DNA of 64,000 nucleotides from Streptomyces coffeae. GTDB lineage: Bacteria; Actinomycetota; Actinomycetes; Streptomycetales; Streptomycetaceae. Location: the NCBI RefSeq assembly GCF_016741875.1, contig NZ_JAERRF010000003.1, positions 372,001-436,000 on the forward strand, in the 5' to 3' direction. Made by a program: the position numbers and the translations under genes. The notes beneath the pieces are model-generated. The model was not told where the DNA came from and ran no database searches. It saw only the letters and a list, made by a program, of their open reading frames with translations. Each line of letters begins with the position of its first letter. Within the stretch, counting starts at the first letter, position 1. Of this stretch, positions 53,095 through 60,376 are shown piece by piece.

Positions 53095-54612
53095 GTGAGC
53101 ACCGAGAACGAGGGCGCTGCCGTACCGCCTGCGGCCGGACCGCACCCGGCTCCTCCGGCGCCGCAACAGAACCCCGCGGTGCCTCCCGCGCCGGACTTCG
53201 AGCCCACCGCGGGCGCGGCTCCGGCCCCCCAGGACGCACCGATAGCCGCGCCCCCGGCCCAGCCGCCGGCCGCGTCCGCCTCCGGCGGTACGGGTTCCGG
53301 CGGTGCCGGCGAGGGCACCGAGCCCGGTGGCGGGGCTCCCCACACTCCGGGTTCCGGCCCGGGCGGCGACACCACCGCGGGGCAGTCCGCCTCGTGGTGG
53401 ACCGCCGGCGGCGGACAGCCGCAGGGCGGCTCGGGCGGCGGACCGGGCGGGCCGTGGGGGACCGCTCCGGTACCGCCGTCCGGGGCACCCGAGCGCAAGC
53501 CCCGCGGTCTGATCGCCGCCGCGCTGGCCGCCGTGCTGGTCGCGGGCGGTATCGGCGGGGGCATCGGCTATCTGGCCGCCGACCACGACGACAGCGACAC
53601 CACCACCGTCTCCGCCTTCGGCAATCCGAAGTCCGCGAGCCGCGCGCCGGGCTCGGTGTCGAACATCGCGGGCAAGACCCTGCCCAGCGTGGTCACCATC
53701 GAGGCCAAGGGCAGCAACGGCGAGGGCGGCACCGGCACCGGCTTCGTCTACGACAAGCAGGGCCACATCCTCACCAACAACCACGTAGTCGCCTCCGCCG
53801 CCGAGCAGGGCAAGCTCACCGCCACCTTCTCCAACGGCAAGCGGTACGCCGCCCAGGTCATCGGCCGCGCCGAGGGCTACGACGTCGCCGTGCTCAAGCT
53901 GAAGAACGCCTCGGGCGCCAAGCTGAACCCGCTGCCCCTCGGCAACTCCGACAAGGTCGCCGTGGGCGACGCCACCGTCGCCATCGGCGCCCCCTTCGGC
54001 CTCTCCGGCACCGTCACCACCGGCATCGTGAGCGCCAAGAACCGTCCGGTCGCCTCCAGCGACGGCGGCGGAGGCAACGCCTCCTACATGTCGGCCCTCC
54101 AGACGGACGCCTCCATCAACCCGGGCAACTCCGGCGGCCCCCTGCTGAACGCCAACGGCGGCGTCATCGGCATCAACTCCGCCATCCAGTCGGCCGGTAG
54201 CGGCAATGGCCTCGGCGAGTCGCAGCAGTCCGGCAGTATCGGCCTCGGCTTCGCCATCCCGATCAACCAGGCGAAGAACGTTGCCCAGCAGCTGATCAAA
54301 ACCGGTCAGCCGGTCTACCCAGTGATCGAGGCCACGGTGAACATGAAGGACACCGGCGCGGGCGCCACCATCGCCTCCAACGGCGCCAGCGGCACCCCCG
54401 CCATCGTCCCCGGCGGCCCGGCCGACAAGGCGGGCCTCAAGTCCGGCGACGTGATCACCAAACTCGACGACATGGTGATCGACAGCGGCCCCACCCTGAT
54501 CAGCGAGATCTGGACGCACCAGCCCGGCGACAAGGTCACCCTCACCTATAAGCGGGACGGCAAGCAGTCCACGGTCGATGTCACCCTGGGGAAGCGCAAG
54601 GGTGACAGTTGA
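53095..54612 (+). CDS. HtrA/DegP-like S1C serine protease with PDZ domain
   Basis: 505 residues from a GTG with GAGGAGACA upstream. Residues 1-140 are a Pro/Gly/Ala-rich cytoplasmic region, followed by one membrane helix (about 143-165), so the protease faces outside. The catalytic triad is His near 229 (TNNHVV), Asp near 263 (YDVAVLKL) and Ser near 346 (NPGNSGGPLL). A single PDZ domain (about 400-495) includes GPADKAGLKSGDVITKLDD. It acts in extracytoplasmic protein quality control. A hairpin at 54627-54655 lies between it and the tRNA gene. Confidence 0.94.
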   Translation: MSTENEGAAVPPAAGPHPAPPAPQQNPAVPPAPDFEPTAGAAPAPQDAPIAAPPAQPPAASASGGTGSGGAGEGTEPGGGAPHTPGSGPGGDTTAGQSASWWTAGGGQPQGGSGGGPGGPWGTAPVPPSGAPERKPRGLIAAALAAVLVAGGIGGGIGYLAADHDDSDTTTVSAFGNPKSASRAPGSVSNIAGKTLPSVVTIEAKGSNGEGGTGTGFVYDKQGHILTNNHVVASAAEQGKLTATFSNGKRYAAQVIGRAEGYDVAVLKLKNASGAKLNPLPLGNSDKVAVGDATVAIGAPFGLSGTVTTGIVSAKNRPVASSDGGGGNASYMSALQTDASINPGNSGGPLLNANGGVIGINSAIQSAGSGNGLGESQQSGSIGLGFAIPINQAKNVAQQLIKTGQPVYPVIEATVNMKDTGAGATIASNGASGTPAIVPGGPADKAGLKSGDVITKLDDMVIDSGPTLISEIWTHQPGDKVTLTYKRDGKQSTVDVTLGKRKGDS

Positions 54613-54626
54613 CGCGCTAGGCTGAT

Positions 54627-54655
54627 CCCCACGTCACCCTGAGGGCGACGTGGGG
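54627..54655 (+). terminator. Hairpin between HtrA-like gene and tRNA-Ser
   Basis: CCCCACGTC (54627-54635) pairs with GACGTGGGG (54647-54655), with CCCT/AGGG pairing inside the loop. Its right arm overlaps the first two bases of the tRNA, so it may end the protease transcript or take part in 5' processing. Confidence 0.6.
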
Positions 54656-54740
54656 AGGCTTGCCCGAGCGGCCTAAGGGAACGGTCTTGAAAACCGTCGT
54701 GGCAGCGATGTCACCGAGGGTTCAAATCCCTCAGCCTCCG
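54654..54740 (+). tRNA. tRNA-Ser (anticodon UGA)
   Basis: The acceptor stem GGAGGCT (54654-54660) pairs with AGCCTCC (54733-54739), with G as discriminator. The anticodon loop reads CTTGAAA with TGA in the middle, the long variable arm GTGGCAGCGATGTCAC marks a serine tRNA, and the T arm is GAGGG-TTCAAAT-CCCTC. CCA is not encoded. It decodes UCA and related codons. Its 3' part is the attachment site of island B. Confidence 0.97.
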
Positions 54741-54766
54741 CCGAGGTCAGCGAACTAGCTGGTCAG

Positions 54767-54797
54767 AAGGGGTGCCCCTGGTTCGGGGGCACCCCTT
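54767..54797 (+). terminator. Terminator of tRNA-Ser
   Basis: AAGGGGTGCCCC (54767-54778) and GGGGCACCCCTT (54786-54797) form a perfect 12-bp stem with a 7-base loop, 27 nt after the tRNA. Confidence 0.75.
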
Positions 54798-55077
54798 CCG
54801 CATGTCCGCCGTCTCACCCTGTGCCGCTCGAATCCCACCGTTGACCAGTGCGTGTGGACCAGGCGTGGACCAGATCTCTGGTAACGCGGCCGATCATCGA
54901 GACGGGTGCGGCAATCCGCCCGTTCCGCCACCTTGGTCAGGACGCAGGGCCCACAACGCTCGGGCGGGAAGCGGGAGACCGGCCTATTCAAGGTTCGTCC
55001 AAGGTTTTGGTCAATGCCCGTTCGCCACTGTTGGGGCAGTCCTACTTCGGACGCAGTTCTCACAGAGGAGGGTCCCC
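54798..55077. other. Gene-free stretch after attL with short repeats
   Basis: No gene recognised. GACCAG occurs three times, at 54843, 54857 and 54868, within about 100-130 bp of the attachment site, and could be arm-type sites of the lost integrase. Two copies of CAAGGTT at 54989 and 55000, 11 bp apart, lie upstream of the secreted protein gene and may be a regulator site. Confidence 0.4.
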
Positions 55078-55506
55078 ATGAAGGCAAACATGTTGCGCAA
55101 GGCGGCCGTTGCGACCGCCGGCCTTGCCTTATCCGGCACGTTGATGGGCGTGGGAACGGCAGCCGCCGCGCCCGCTGGCACTGCATCGGTCATGGCCTCA
55201 TGTATCACTGACCGCAACTGGGGTGGAAACATCCAAGGCCAGTACGGTTGCACTCACTACGACCTTCCCAACGGTGAGGCTCAGGTCTTCGGCATAGGCT
55301 CGGACGGCGCGATCTGGACACGATGGTCACGGACGAACGGAACCCTCAGTTCCTGGACCTCGCTAGGTGGTCAGGGCCGGAGCTCTGTCGGCGCAACGGG
55401 CTTCGGTTGGGCCATCACCCTGAGCGTGCGCGGGACAGACGGCAACTGGTGGTACAACAACCGTGGCGGAACCTCCAGTGGTGGCTGGAGCGGTTGGCAC
55501 CGCTGA
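55078..55506 (+). CDS. Small secreted protein, lectin-like, with TTA codon
   Basis: 142 residues from an ATG preceded by GAGGAGGG. A Sec signal peptide (about 1-31) ends near AAAAP. The mature part has two cysteines (in MASCITD and YGCTHYD) and Trp/Gly-rich repeats: DGAIWTRWSRTNGTLSSWTSLGGQ and DGNWWYNNRGGTSSGGWSGWHR. These recall the short propeller repeats of tectonin/PLL-type lectins. Leu18 is TTA (55129-55131), so translation should depend on the bldA tRNA and be tied to development. Carbohydrate binding is inferred, not shown. Confidence 0.78.
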   Translation: MKANMLRKAAVATAGLALSGTLMGVGTAAAAPAGTASVMASCITDRNWGGNIQGQYGCTHYDLPNGEAQVFGIGSDGAIWTRWSRTNGTLSSWTSLGGQGRSSVGATGFGWAITLSVRGTDGNWWYNNRGGTSSGGWSGWHR

Positions 55507-55527
55507 CCAGCGCGAGACAGTGCCGAC

Positions 55528-55605
55528 ATGAGACAGCGCATGTGTGGCGACCGGCTGGAGTACGGCTACGACGGCTGCCAGGCCCGTTGCGTCGGTTCTC
55601 AGTAA
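55528..55605 (+). CDS. Possible 25-residue cysteine-containing peptide
   Basis: A short frame from ATG 55528 to TAA 55605 encodes 25 residues with three cysteines (MRQRMCGDRLEYGYDGCQ then ARCVGSQ). It starts 22 nt after the secreted protein stop and ends 15 nt before a strong terminator, so it would be in the same transcript. No good ribosome binding site is visible. It may be chance; listed because of its position and composition. Confidence 0.25.
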   Translation: MRQRMCGDRLEYGYDGCQARCVGSQ

Positions 55606-55619
55606 CCCAAGACGGGGCT

Positions 55620-55653
55620 ACGCGGGCCGGTCAAGCTTCTGACCGGCCCGCGT
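55620..55653 (+). terminator. Strong hairpin after secreted protein gene
   Basis: ACGCGGGCCGGTCA (55620-55633) and TGACCGGCCCGCGT (55640-55653) form a perfect 14-bp stem with loop AGCTTC. Confidence 0.8.
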
Positions 55654-55809
55654 ACTCGCACGCGCTCAAGGCACGCCCTTGATCAGGCACTTCAGGAGCA
55701 GGGAGTCAGGATGATGGGGCCCTCCCGGGCTGTTGGCGCGCCCCGCGGATCGCGGCGTACCCGCCGACCAGGGCACCTCCCAGCGCACCTGGCAACCCCA
55801 TGATCGCGG

Positions 55810-55935
55810 CTAAAACGGCCGCCCACCCCTGGTGGAATGGTCCTGGCCGCTACGAAGGATCTTGGCGTAGAAGCGGAACAGGACGGCGAGCTGTGCCCCG
55901 CCCACCGGGCGACCTCCACTGGATCAACTCCCAAG
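55810..55935 (-). pseudogene. Remnant of tyrosine recombinase (integrase) C-terminus
   Basis: On the minus strand GVDPVEVARWAGHS (about 55932-55893), with the His of the catalytic R-H-R-Y set in AGHS, is followed in the next frame by LAVLFRFYAKILRSGQDH, where Y of FRFYAK is in the position of the nucleophile, and then TAG at 55812-55810. The frames join if one C is restored (AGC CTC read as AG CTC). Residues upstream no longer look like an integrase, so the rest is gone. This is the expected driver of island B. Confidence 0.75.
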
Positions 55936-56146
55936 TCGACGTAGACCCCAAGTCCGTTGAGAGATGGGCAAATCCGGGGCGTACGCCGCGCAGGGAGCGA
56001 CCCGCCCTCGCGGTGAGCCCTGAACTTGGCGCGCTCTACGACCAGCGGGCGGACATCCCGGTGTCCGCGTTCGTGGACATGCTGTCCGAGGCCCGCGAGC
56101 AGATCGATGTCTTGGTGTATGCCGCTGTCTTCTTGCACGAGTGATG
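55935..56146 (+). pseudogene. Remnant of XRE-type regulator (DUF5919-like) C-terminus
   Basis: The frame VDVDPKSVERWANPGRTPRR, then ALYDQRADIPVSAFVDMLSE and AREQIDVLVYAAVFLHE-stop, matches the end of the HTH and the C-terminal part of regulators common on actinobacterial plasmids and integrative elements. The N-terminal HTH half is missing, as is the stretch between the HTH and ALYDQR, which looks shortened. It abuts the integrase remnant at about 55935, marking a deletion junction. Confidence 0.6.
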
Positions 56147-56159
56147 AGGACGACGTCAC

Positions 56160-56386
56160 GCCATCTGCCGTGGTGGCGGCCACCCGGCCGAGGACGTGCC
56201 CGCTATGGTCGAGAGCGACATATCGATGGTCGGGCAGTTTGGCAGCGTCGAAATCATCCCAGCCGGGCGCAGTGGTTTCGAAGGTCGCGTTGCCCTCGTC
56301 GATGCCGAGTTGGTAGATGGCCAGACCTCGTCGGTGTGGTCGGCCGTCAGGCTGGTGATCCGGATCGTTTTGGTGCGAAGGGTCAC
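56160..56386 (-). pseudogene. arsN: Broken GNAT acetyltransferase gene (ArsN-like)
   Basis: The GTG at 56386 overlaps the arsC stop (GTGA), so it was the next gene of the ars operon. After RITSLTADHTDEV the frame breaks; one missing C restores LAIYQLGIDEGNATFETTAP, then DHRYVALDHSGHVLGRVAATTAD. This is the N-terminal half of the phosphinothricin/arsinothricin-type N-acetyltransferases found in ars operons. The C-terminal half with the acetyl-CoA site is missing and the sequence runs into the XRE remnant. Confidence 0.72.
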
Positions 56387-56802
56387 CCGCGGTCTCCCGG
56401 GATGAGTTCGCTGATCAGGTTCTCGACGCGGGCTCGGATCTCGTCGCGGATCGGCCGGACGGCCGCGACGCCCTGACCGGCCGGGTCCTCGAGCTTCCAG
56501 TCCAGGTAGGTCTTGCCGGGGAAGTACGGGCAGGCGTCGCCGCAGCCCATGGTGATGACGACGTCCGAGGCTTGCACGGCTGCGACGGTCAGCATCTTCG
56601 GGATCTCTGCCGCAATGTCGATGCCGACTTCCGCCATCGCTTCCACGACGGCGGGGTTGACGAGCTCGGCGGGTGCCGAACCCGCGGAGCGGACTTCGAC
56701 GCGGTCGCCCGCGAGGTGGGTGAGGAACGCAGCCGCCATCTGGGAGCGGCCCGCGTTGTGGACGCAGACGAACAGCACGGACCGTGTTGTGGGTTCAGAC
56801 AC
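56383..56802 (-). CDS. arsC: Arsenate reductase, low-molecular-weight phosphatase type
   Basis: 139 residues from a GTG that overlaps the end of the acr3 remnant. The P-loop VCVHNAGRS has the nucleophile C13 and R19. C87 and C91 in GCGDACP provide the relay cysteines, and D101 (in TYLDWKLEDP) is the general acid. This matches thioredoxin- or mycothiol-linked ArsC enzymes that reduce arsenate to arsenite. The gene looks intact although its neighbours on both sides are broken. Confidence 0.93.
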   Translation of the reverse strand: MSEPTTRSVLFVCVHNAGRSQMAAAFLTHLAGDRVEVRSAGSAPAELVNPAVVEAMAEVGIDIAAEIPKMLTVAAVQASDVVITMGCGDACPYFPGKTYLDWKLEDPAGQGVAAVRPIRDEIRARVENLISELIPGDRG

Positions 56803-57735
56803 GGGTGGAGCCTTCCTGGGCGGGCGCGGGCTCGGCGGCCACGGGGAACGCCAGCGTGGTGGAGCGGGGATAGTCCAGGCCCACGGCCTTGCCCAGGGCC
56901 ATGGGCCCGGCCCGCATCACGGCGAAGTACACCAGCAGCGGCACCGCGATCCTGGCTACGTCCATGGGCTGCGAGGTGATCGCCTCACCTTGGAGCGCGA
57001 ACAGCACGACGATGGTGAACAGCAGCCCGTACAGGGCGAACGGGCCGACCCGCGGAATCAGCTTCGTCTCGTACCACGCCCGCCCCTTGGCGTTCTCGCC
57101 CAGGCGCCGGGTGAGGAACCCCGCCACCAGCGGGATACCAAGGAAGATCAGCACGCTGCGGGCGATCTCCCACACGCTGACATCGAGACCGGTCTGTTCC
57201 AGGCCGAGCCAACCGGGCAGCGGGTCGAGGTAGAACCAGCCGAGCGCGGAGAAGGCGATCACCTGGAAGACGGAGTTCAGGGCGACGAGGACGGCGGCGG
57301 CTTCCCGGTCGCCGCAGGCCAGGTCGTCCCAGATGATGACCATCGCGATACAGCGGGCCAGACCGACGATGATCAGGCCGGTGCGGTACTCCGGCAGGTC
57401 CGGCAGGAGGAGCCAGGCCAGCGCGAACATGATCGCCGGACCGAGGACCCAGTTCAGCACGAGTGAGGGGACCAGCAGGCGGCGGTCCCGGGTGACCGTG
57501 TCGAGGCGGTCGTAGCGGACCTTGGCCAGGACCGGGTACATCATCACCAGCAGGCCGAGCGCGATCGGCAGGAGACGCCGGTGACCGTCACCTTCGCCAG
57601 GGCGGCACCGAGGCCGGGAACGAGTCGGCCCAGGCCGAGGCCGGCGGCCATGGCCAGCAGGATCCACACGGCAAGGAAGCGGTCCACGAACGACAGGCGG
57701 GCGGCGACCGGAGCAGGGTAGGAATCGGCGGTCAC
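56795..57735 (-). pseudogene. acr3: Broken ACR3-type arsenite efflux gene (frameshift and deletion)
   Basis: From GTG 57735 the frame reads ARLSFVDRFLAVWILLAMAA up to VTVTGVS, then needs one extra base near 57570 (TCC CTG now TCC TG) to continue LPIALGLLVMMYPVLAKV. The middle is normal and keeps the essential cysteine in GLARCIAMVIIWDD. Near the end TTLAF jumps to PVAAEPAPAQEGSTRV, so the last two membrane helices with the conserved GNNFELAIAVAI-type segment are missing. The transporter is very unlikely to work. Confidence 0.85.
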
Positions 57736-57814
57736 GAGGCGTGAGCCGCTGTCGTGGTGCGCTCGGGCAGCGGCTGACCAGCGGGGCGGGTGAGAATCCC
57801 CGCGAGCCGGTCGG

Positions 57815-58135
57815 TCATCTCCGCAGCAGCCAGTAGTAGACCCACGTGCCACGGCGCTCGCAGTCGATCAGCCCAGCCTGCCGCAGCAGCTTCAGGTGAT
57901 GGGAGATCGTCGGCTGAGAGAGGTCGAAGGCGGGGGTCAGATCGCACACGCAGACCTCGCCCCCGGCCCGGGAGGCGATCATCGACAGCAGCCGGAGCCG
58001 GATCGGGTCGCCCAACGCCTTGAACACCTTCGCCAGCTCGACGGACTGCGCTTCGTCCAGCGGAGCGGTCAGCAGTCCGGGGCAGCAGCCGTCAACGCCG
58101 TCCTGGCCGAGCACCACAAGGTCTTGTTTCGACAT
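57815..58135 (-). CDS. arsR: ArsR/SmtB-family arsenic-responsive repressor
   Basis: 106 residues from the ATG at 58135. The winged helix has VFKALGDPIRLRLLSMIA and DLSQPTISHHLKLLRQAGLI. The metal site is C62 and C64 in EVCVCDLTPAF, as in ArsR proteins that bind As(III); extra Cys17 and Cys18 lie in the N-terminal arm. It diverges from the arsI-like gene, with a long palindrome between them (58153-58183). It probably still controls both directions. Confidence 0.93.
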   Translation of the reverse strand: MSKQDLVVLGQDGVDGCCPGLLTAPLDEAQSVELAKVFKALGDPIRLRLLSMIASRAGGEVCVCDLTPAFDLSQPTISHHLKLLRQAGLIDCERRGTWVYYWLLRR

Positions 58136-58152
58136 TCTTCTATGTTGACGTT

Positions 58153-58183
58153 CTTCGATCCAAGATGCAAGCTTGAATCGAAG
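58153..58183. promoter_or_regulatory. ArsR operator, 31-bp palindrome
   Basis: CTTCGAT-x-CAAG (58153-58164) is repeated inverted as CTTG-x-ATCGAAG (58172-58183) around a 7-bp centre; 11 of 12 positions in each arm pair. It fills the gap between divergent arsR and the arsI-like gene and has the ATC-AA/TT-GAT character of ArsR sites. A TTGACG at 58145-58150 may be the -35 for the rightward gene. Confidence 0.8.
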
Positions 58184-58213
58184 GACATCGATACAGCCCG
58201 ATGGGAGACCGCC

Positions 58214-58687
58214 ATGTCCCGCGTACAGCTCGCCCTGAATGTCCCCGACCTTGATGCCTCGGTGGCGTTCTACTCCAAGCTCTTCGGCGTCGAGCCCGCC
58301 AAGCGCCGCCCCGGATACGCCAACTTCGCGATCACCGAGCCGCCGCTGAAGCTGGTGTTGATCGAAGGCGAGGCAGGCCAGGACACACGGCTCGATCACC
58401 TCGGTGTGGAGGTCACCTCCACCGACCAGGTCAATGCCGCCACCGACCGCCTCAAGGACGCCGGACTCGCCACCTTCGAGGAGAACGACACCTCGTGCTG
58501 CTACGCCCTCCAGGACAAGGTGTGGGTCCACGGCCCCGGCAAGGAGCCCTGGGAGGTCTATGTGGTGAAGGCCGACGCGGACAACCTGGGCAAGGGTGCA
58601 ACCGCCGACGCCACCGACACCTGCTGCACGAGCCGGACCGGCCCGGAGGAGTCCACGGCCGCCGCAGGCTGCGGGTGCGGAGTCTGA
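58214..58687 (+). CDS. arsI: ArsI/CadI-family metalloenzyme (C-As lyase-like glyoxalase fold)
   Basis: 157 residues from an ATG with GGGAG upstream. The vicinal-oxygen-chelate fold has MSRVQLALNVPDLDASVAFY at the start, H62 and E114 as iron ligands, and the substrate-binding pair C95-C96 in DTSCCYALQDKVWV. ArsI cleaves the carbon-arsenic bond of trivalent methylarsenicals. The first metal position is Gln5, as in CadI-like members, so cadmium or arsenic binding without lyase activity is possible. The tail is Cys-rich (CCTS and CGCGV). Confidence 0.85.
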   Translation: MSRVQLALNVPDLDASVAFYSKLFGVEPAKRRPGYANFAITEPPLKLVLIEGEAGQDTRLDHLGVEVTSTDQVNAATDRLKDAGLATFEENDTSCCYALQDKVWVHGPGKEPWEVYVVKADADNLGKGATADATDTCCTSRTGPEESTAAAGCGCGV

Positions 58688-58800
58688 GCCGCTGGCTCGA
58701 CGCTGTGGATCGCTGGTGGACCACCAACGTCGTTACGGGGTAGGCAGAGGGGCCGTTTGCACCGGTGGGAGCTGTAGCCATCGTCCTGGCCGCGACCCTT

Positions 58801-58860
58801 TTGGAAACCGTCGTGGCAGCGATGTCACCGAGGGCCCACATGCCTCAGCCTCCGCCGAGG
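58801..58860 (+). repeat. Partial tRNA-Ser copy (attR) bounding island B
   Basis: It copies the tRNA-Ser gene from the anticodon loop to 6 bp beyond its 3' end (54687-54746) with 5 mismatches in 60. Thirty bases (58805-58834) and sixteen bases (58845-58860) are exact; the T loop is mutated, so it is not a working tRNA. Confidence 0.93.
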
Positions 58861-59005
58861 CCGGCGACCCTCCCCCGGCCTTTGCTGCCGATGGATCGAC
58901 ACGTATGCGCGCCCGAGCACAAATTGACGCTGTATCAGGTCATCTTTTGCCTACTACCGTGATCGTTGGCGGTCACGTCCCGGGCTTCTGAGGGGGAAAT
59001 TTCGC

Positions 59006-59737
59006 GTGCCAACGATCAGCGTCATCACATCCGTGTACAACGGCGGCCATCACTACATCGACGAGACCTACCAATCTCTGCGCGAGCAGAAACTGCCCGG
59101 TGACTGGGAATGGCAATGGTGTGTTCAAGAAGACGGGCACACCGGGATCGCCGCCGCCGTCCTCCCCGAGGATCCCCGGATTTCCATCGAATCCGGACTG
59201 CCCGCGCGCGTCGCGGTGGCGCGAACGCATGCGCTTACCCGTGCGACCGGCGAGTTGATCCGGACTCTGGACGCCGACGACGTGCTGTTGCCAGGAGCCC
59301 TCGAACGTGACATCGAGACGTTGGAGCGAGTTCCGTGGTGCGTATCCGCATGTCTTGACCTCCTCCAGGACGGCAGTACCTCACCGGGACCGCGCGACCC
59401 TCTGGGCGGCCCGGTGGAGCCCGGCCGGTTTTATGAGGAAGTGGTGGAAAACCGTCTGTCCGTGCAGACGACCACATTTGCCGCTCACCGTTCTCTGGTG
59501 CTCGCACTCGGGGGCTGGCATGCGCTGACCGGAGCTGAAGGGGTGGCTCTCCTTCTCGCCGCGGAGGTCGTCGCACCTGGTGAGTTCATCGCCGAACCGA
59601 GCCTCCTCTACCGGAAGCACCCTGATCAGACCACCGCGACAGGCCGTTACTGGAATCCGGAAGAAGCGGCTACCCGAAGAGAAGCGGGAATACAGCGGGC
59701 ACGTGCGATGCGGGCGGCGGGTTGGACATGGTCATGA
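59006..59737 (+). CDS. Family 2 (GT-A) glycosyltransferase
   Basis: 243 residues from a GTG with GAGGGGG upstream. The start ISVITSVYNGGHHYIDETYQSL and the metal-binding DADDVLLPGAL with the DxD-type motif near 91-93 define a GT-A nucleotide-sugar transferase. The C-terminal half (GAEGVALLLAAEVVAPGEF and YRKHPDQTT) is found in related actinobacterial proteins. There is no membrane segment. It stands alone just outside attR, so the acceptor cannot be guessed. Confidence 0.85.
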   Translation: MPTISVITSVYNGGHHYIDETYQSLREQKLPGDWEWQWCVQEDGHTGIAAAVLPEDPRISIESGLPARVAVARTHALTRATGELIRTLDADDVLLPGALERDIETLERVPWCVSACLDLLQDGSTSPGPRDPLGGPVEPGRFYEEVVENRLSVQTTTFAAHRSLVLALGGWHALTGAEGVALLLAAEVVAPGEFIAEPSLLYRKHPDQTTATGRYWNPEEAATRREAGIQRARAMRAAGWTWS

Positions 59738-59830
59738 GATGTGCTCCGATTCTGCTGAGCGCTGACGAAGCCGGATCCGTGAGCGACAACGCCAAACCGT
59801 AGGTGATCACGTAAGGGTCGGGGAGTTGAA

Positions 59831-60301
59831 ATGGGCGGGGAGGTGTGGGCTTCGGTTCTGTCGCTTACGGGTGTGTTGCTCGGGGGCGGGCTGACGGCGT
59901 TCGCCCAGCACGCCACTCAGCGGTCCGCGGAGCGAGCCGAGGAAGCCCGCCAGGTCGTGGCCACCGCGGAGAGCCGCCGGGCGGAACAGCTCGAGGCCCT
60001 GAAGGAGTTCATCGCGAAGGCGCAGATGGCCGAACGGGCGGCTTACAGCCGTCCTGAGGAGTGGGGCGACGACGAGGACTGGACGACGCAGGCGGGGGCC
60101 GCCATGACCGCGCTGTGGACCGCGTCGGGGAATGTGATGCTGCTGTGCGACGAGGCGTTGCACGAGCCGGTCCGGGTCTATGGGCATGCGCTCAATCAGG
60201 CGGTGTGGCGGAACATCGGTGACACCGAGGTGAACGAGCATCTCGAAGCGGGGAAGTCCGCGTTCATGGCGGCGGCGCGCAGCACGCTGGGTTCCCACTG
60301 A
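59831..60301 (+). CDS. Small membrane-anchored coiled-coil protein, unknown function
   Basis: 156 residues from the ATG at 59831. One N-terminal membrane segment (about 4-24, VWASVLSLTGVLLGGGLTAF) is followed by a charged helix with coiled-coil character (RSAERAEEARQVVATAESRR) and a helical cytoplasmic domain. Proteins of this build are frequent on streptomycete prophages and islands. I recognise no family with known function. Confidence 0.65.
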   Translation: MGGEVWASVLSLTGVLLGGGLTAFAQHATQRSAERAEEARQVVATAESRRAEQLEALKEFIAKAQMAERAAYSRPEEWGDDEDWTTQAGAAMTALWTASGNVMLLCDEALHEPVRVYGHALNQAVWRNIGDTEVNEHLEAGKSAFMAAARSTLGSH

Positions 60302-60327
60302 GGACGGAATCCCTGTAACTGCGCATG

Positions 60328-60352
60328 GGGTGCCCCTGATGGAGAGGCACCC
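60328..60352. terminator. Hairpin between convergent genes
   Basis: GGGTGCC (60328-60334) pairs with GGCACCC (60346-60352); flanking GCGCA/TGTGCG bases can extend it. It separates the coiled-coil protein gene from the small secreted protein gene. Confidence 0.5.
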
Positions 60353-60376
60353 TGTGTGCGCGGCAGATTCCGGAGG

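Larger units (their letters stand above)
54687..58860. mobile_element. Island B: decayed integrative element at tRNA-Ser
   Basis: The tRNA 3' part 54687-54746 recurs at 58801-58860 with 55 of 60 bases equal, the usual attL/attR pair of a tRNA-targeting integrative element. Between them lie a secreted protein gene, the tail of a tyrosine integrase, the tail of an XRE regulator and an arsenic gene group, several with single-base deletions. No complete integrase, excisionase or replication gene is left, so the element is not self-mobile. Confidence 0.85.

Noticed and set aside
55692..56183. A 163-codon minus-strand frame covering the integrase and regulator remnants
   Set aside because: Only its middle (GVDPVEVARWAGHS) resembles a protein family, and the matching continuation is in another frame. 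It is an accidental open frame over two pseudogenes.
56196..56405. Plus-strand small open frame opposite arsC/arsN
   Set aside because: It lies antisense to the acetyltransferase remnant, whose residues match a known family; the plus-strand product does not.
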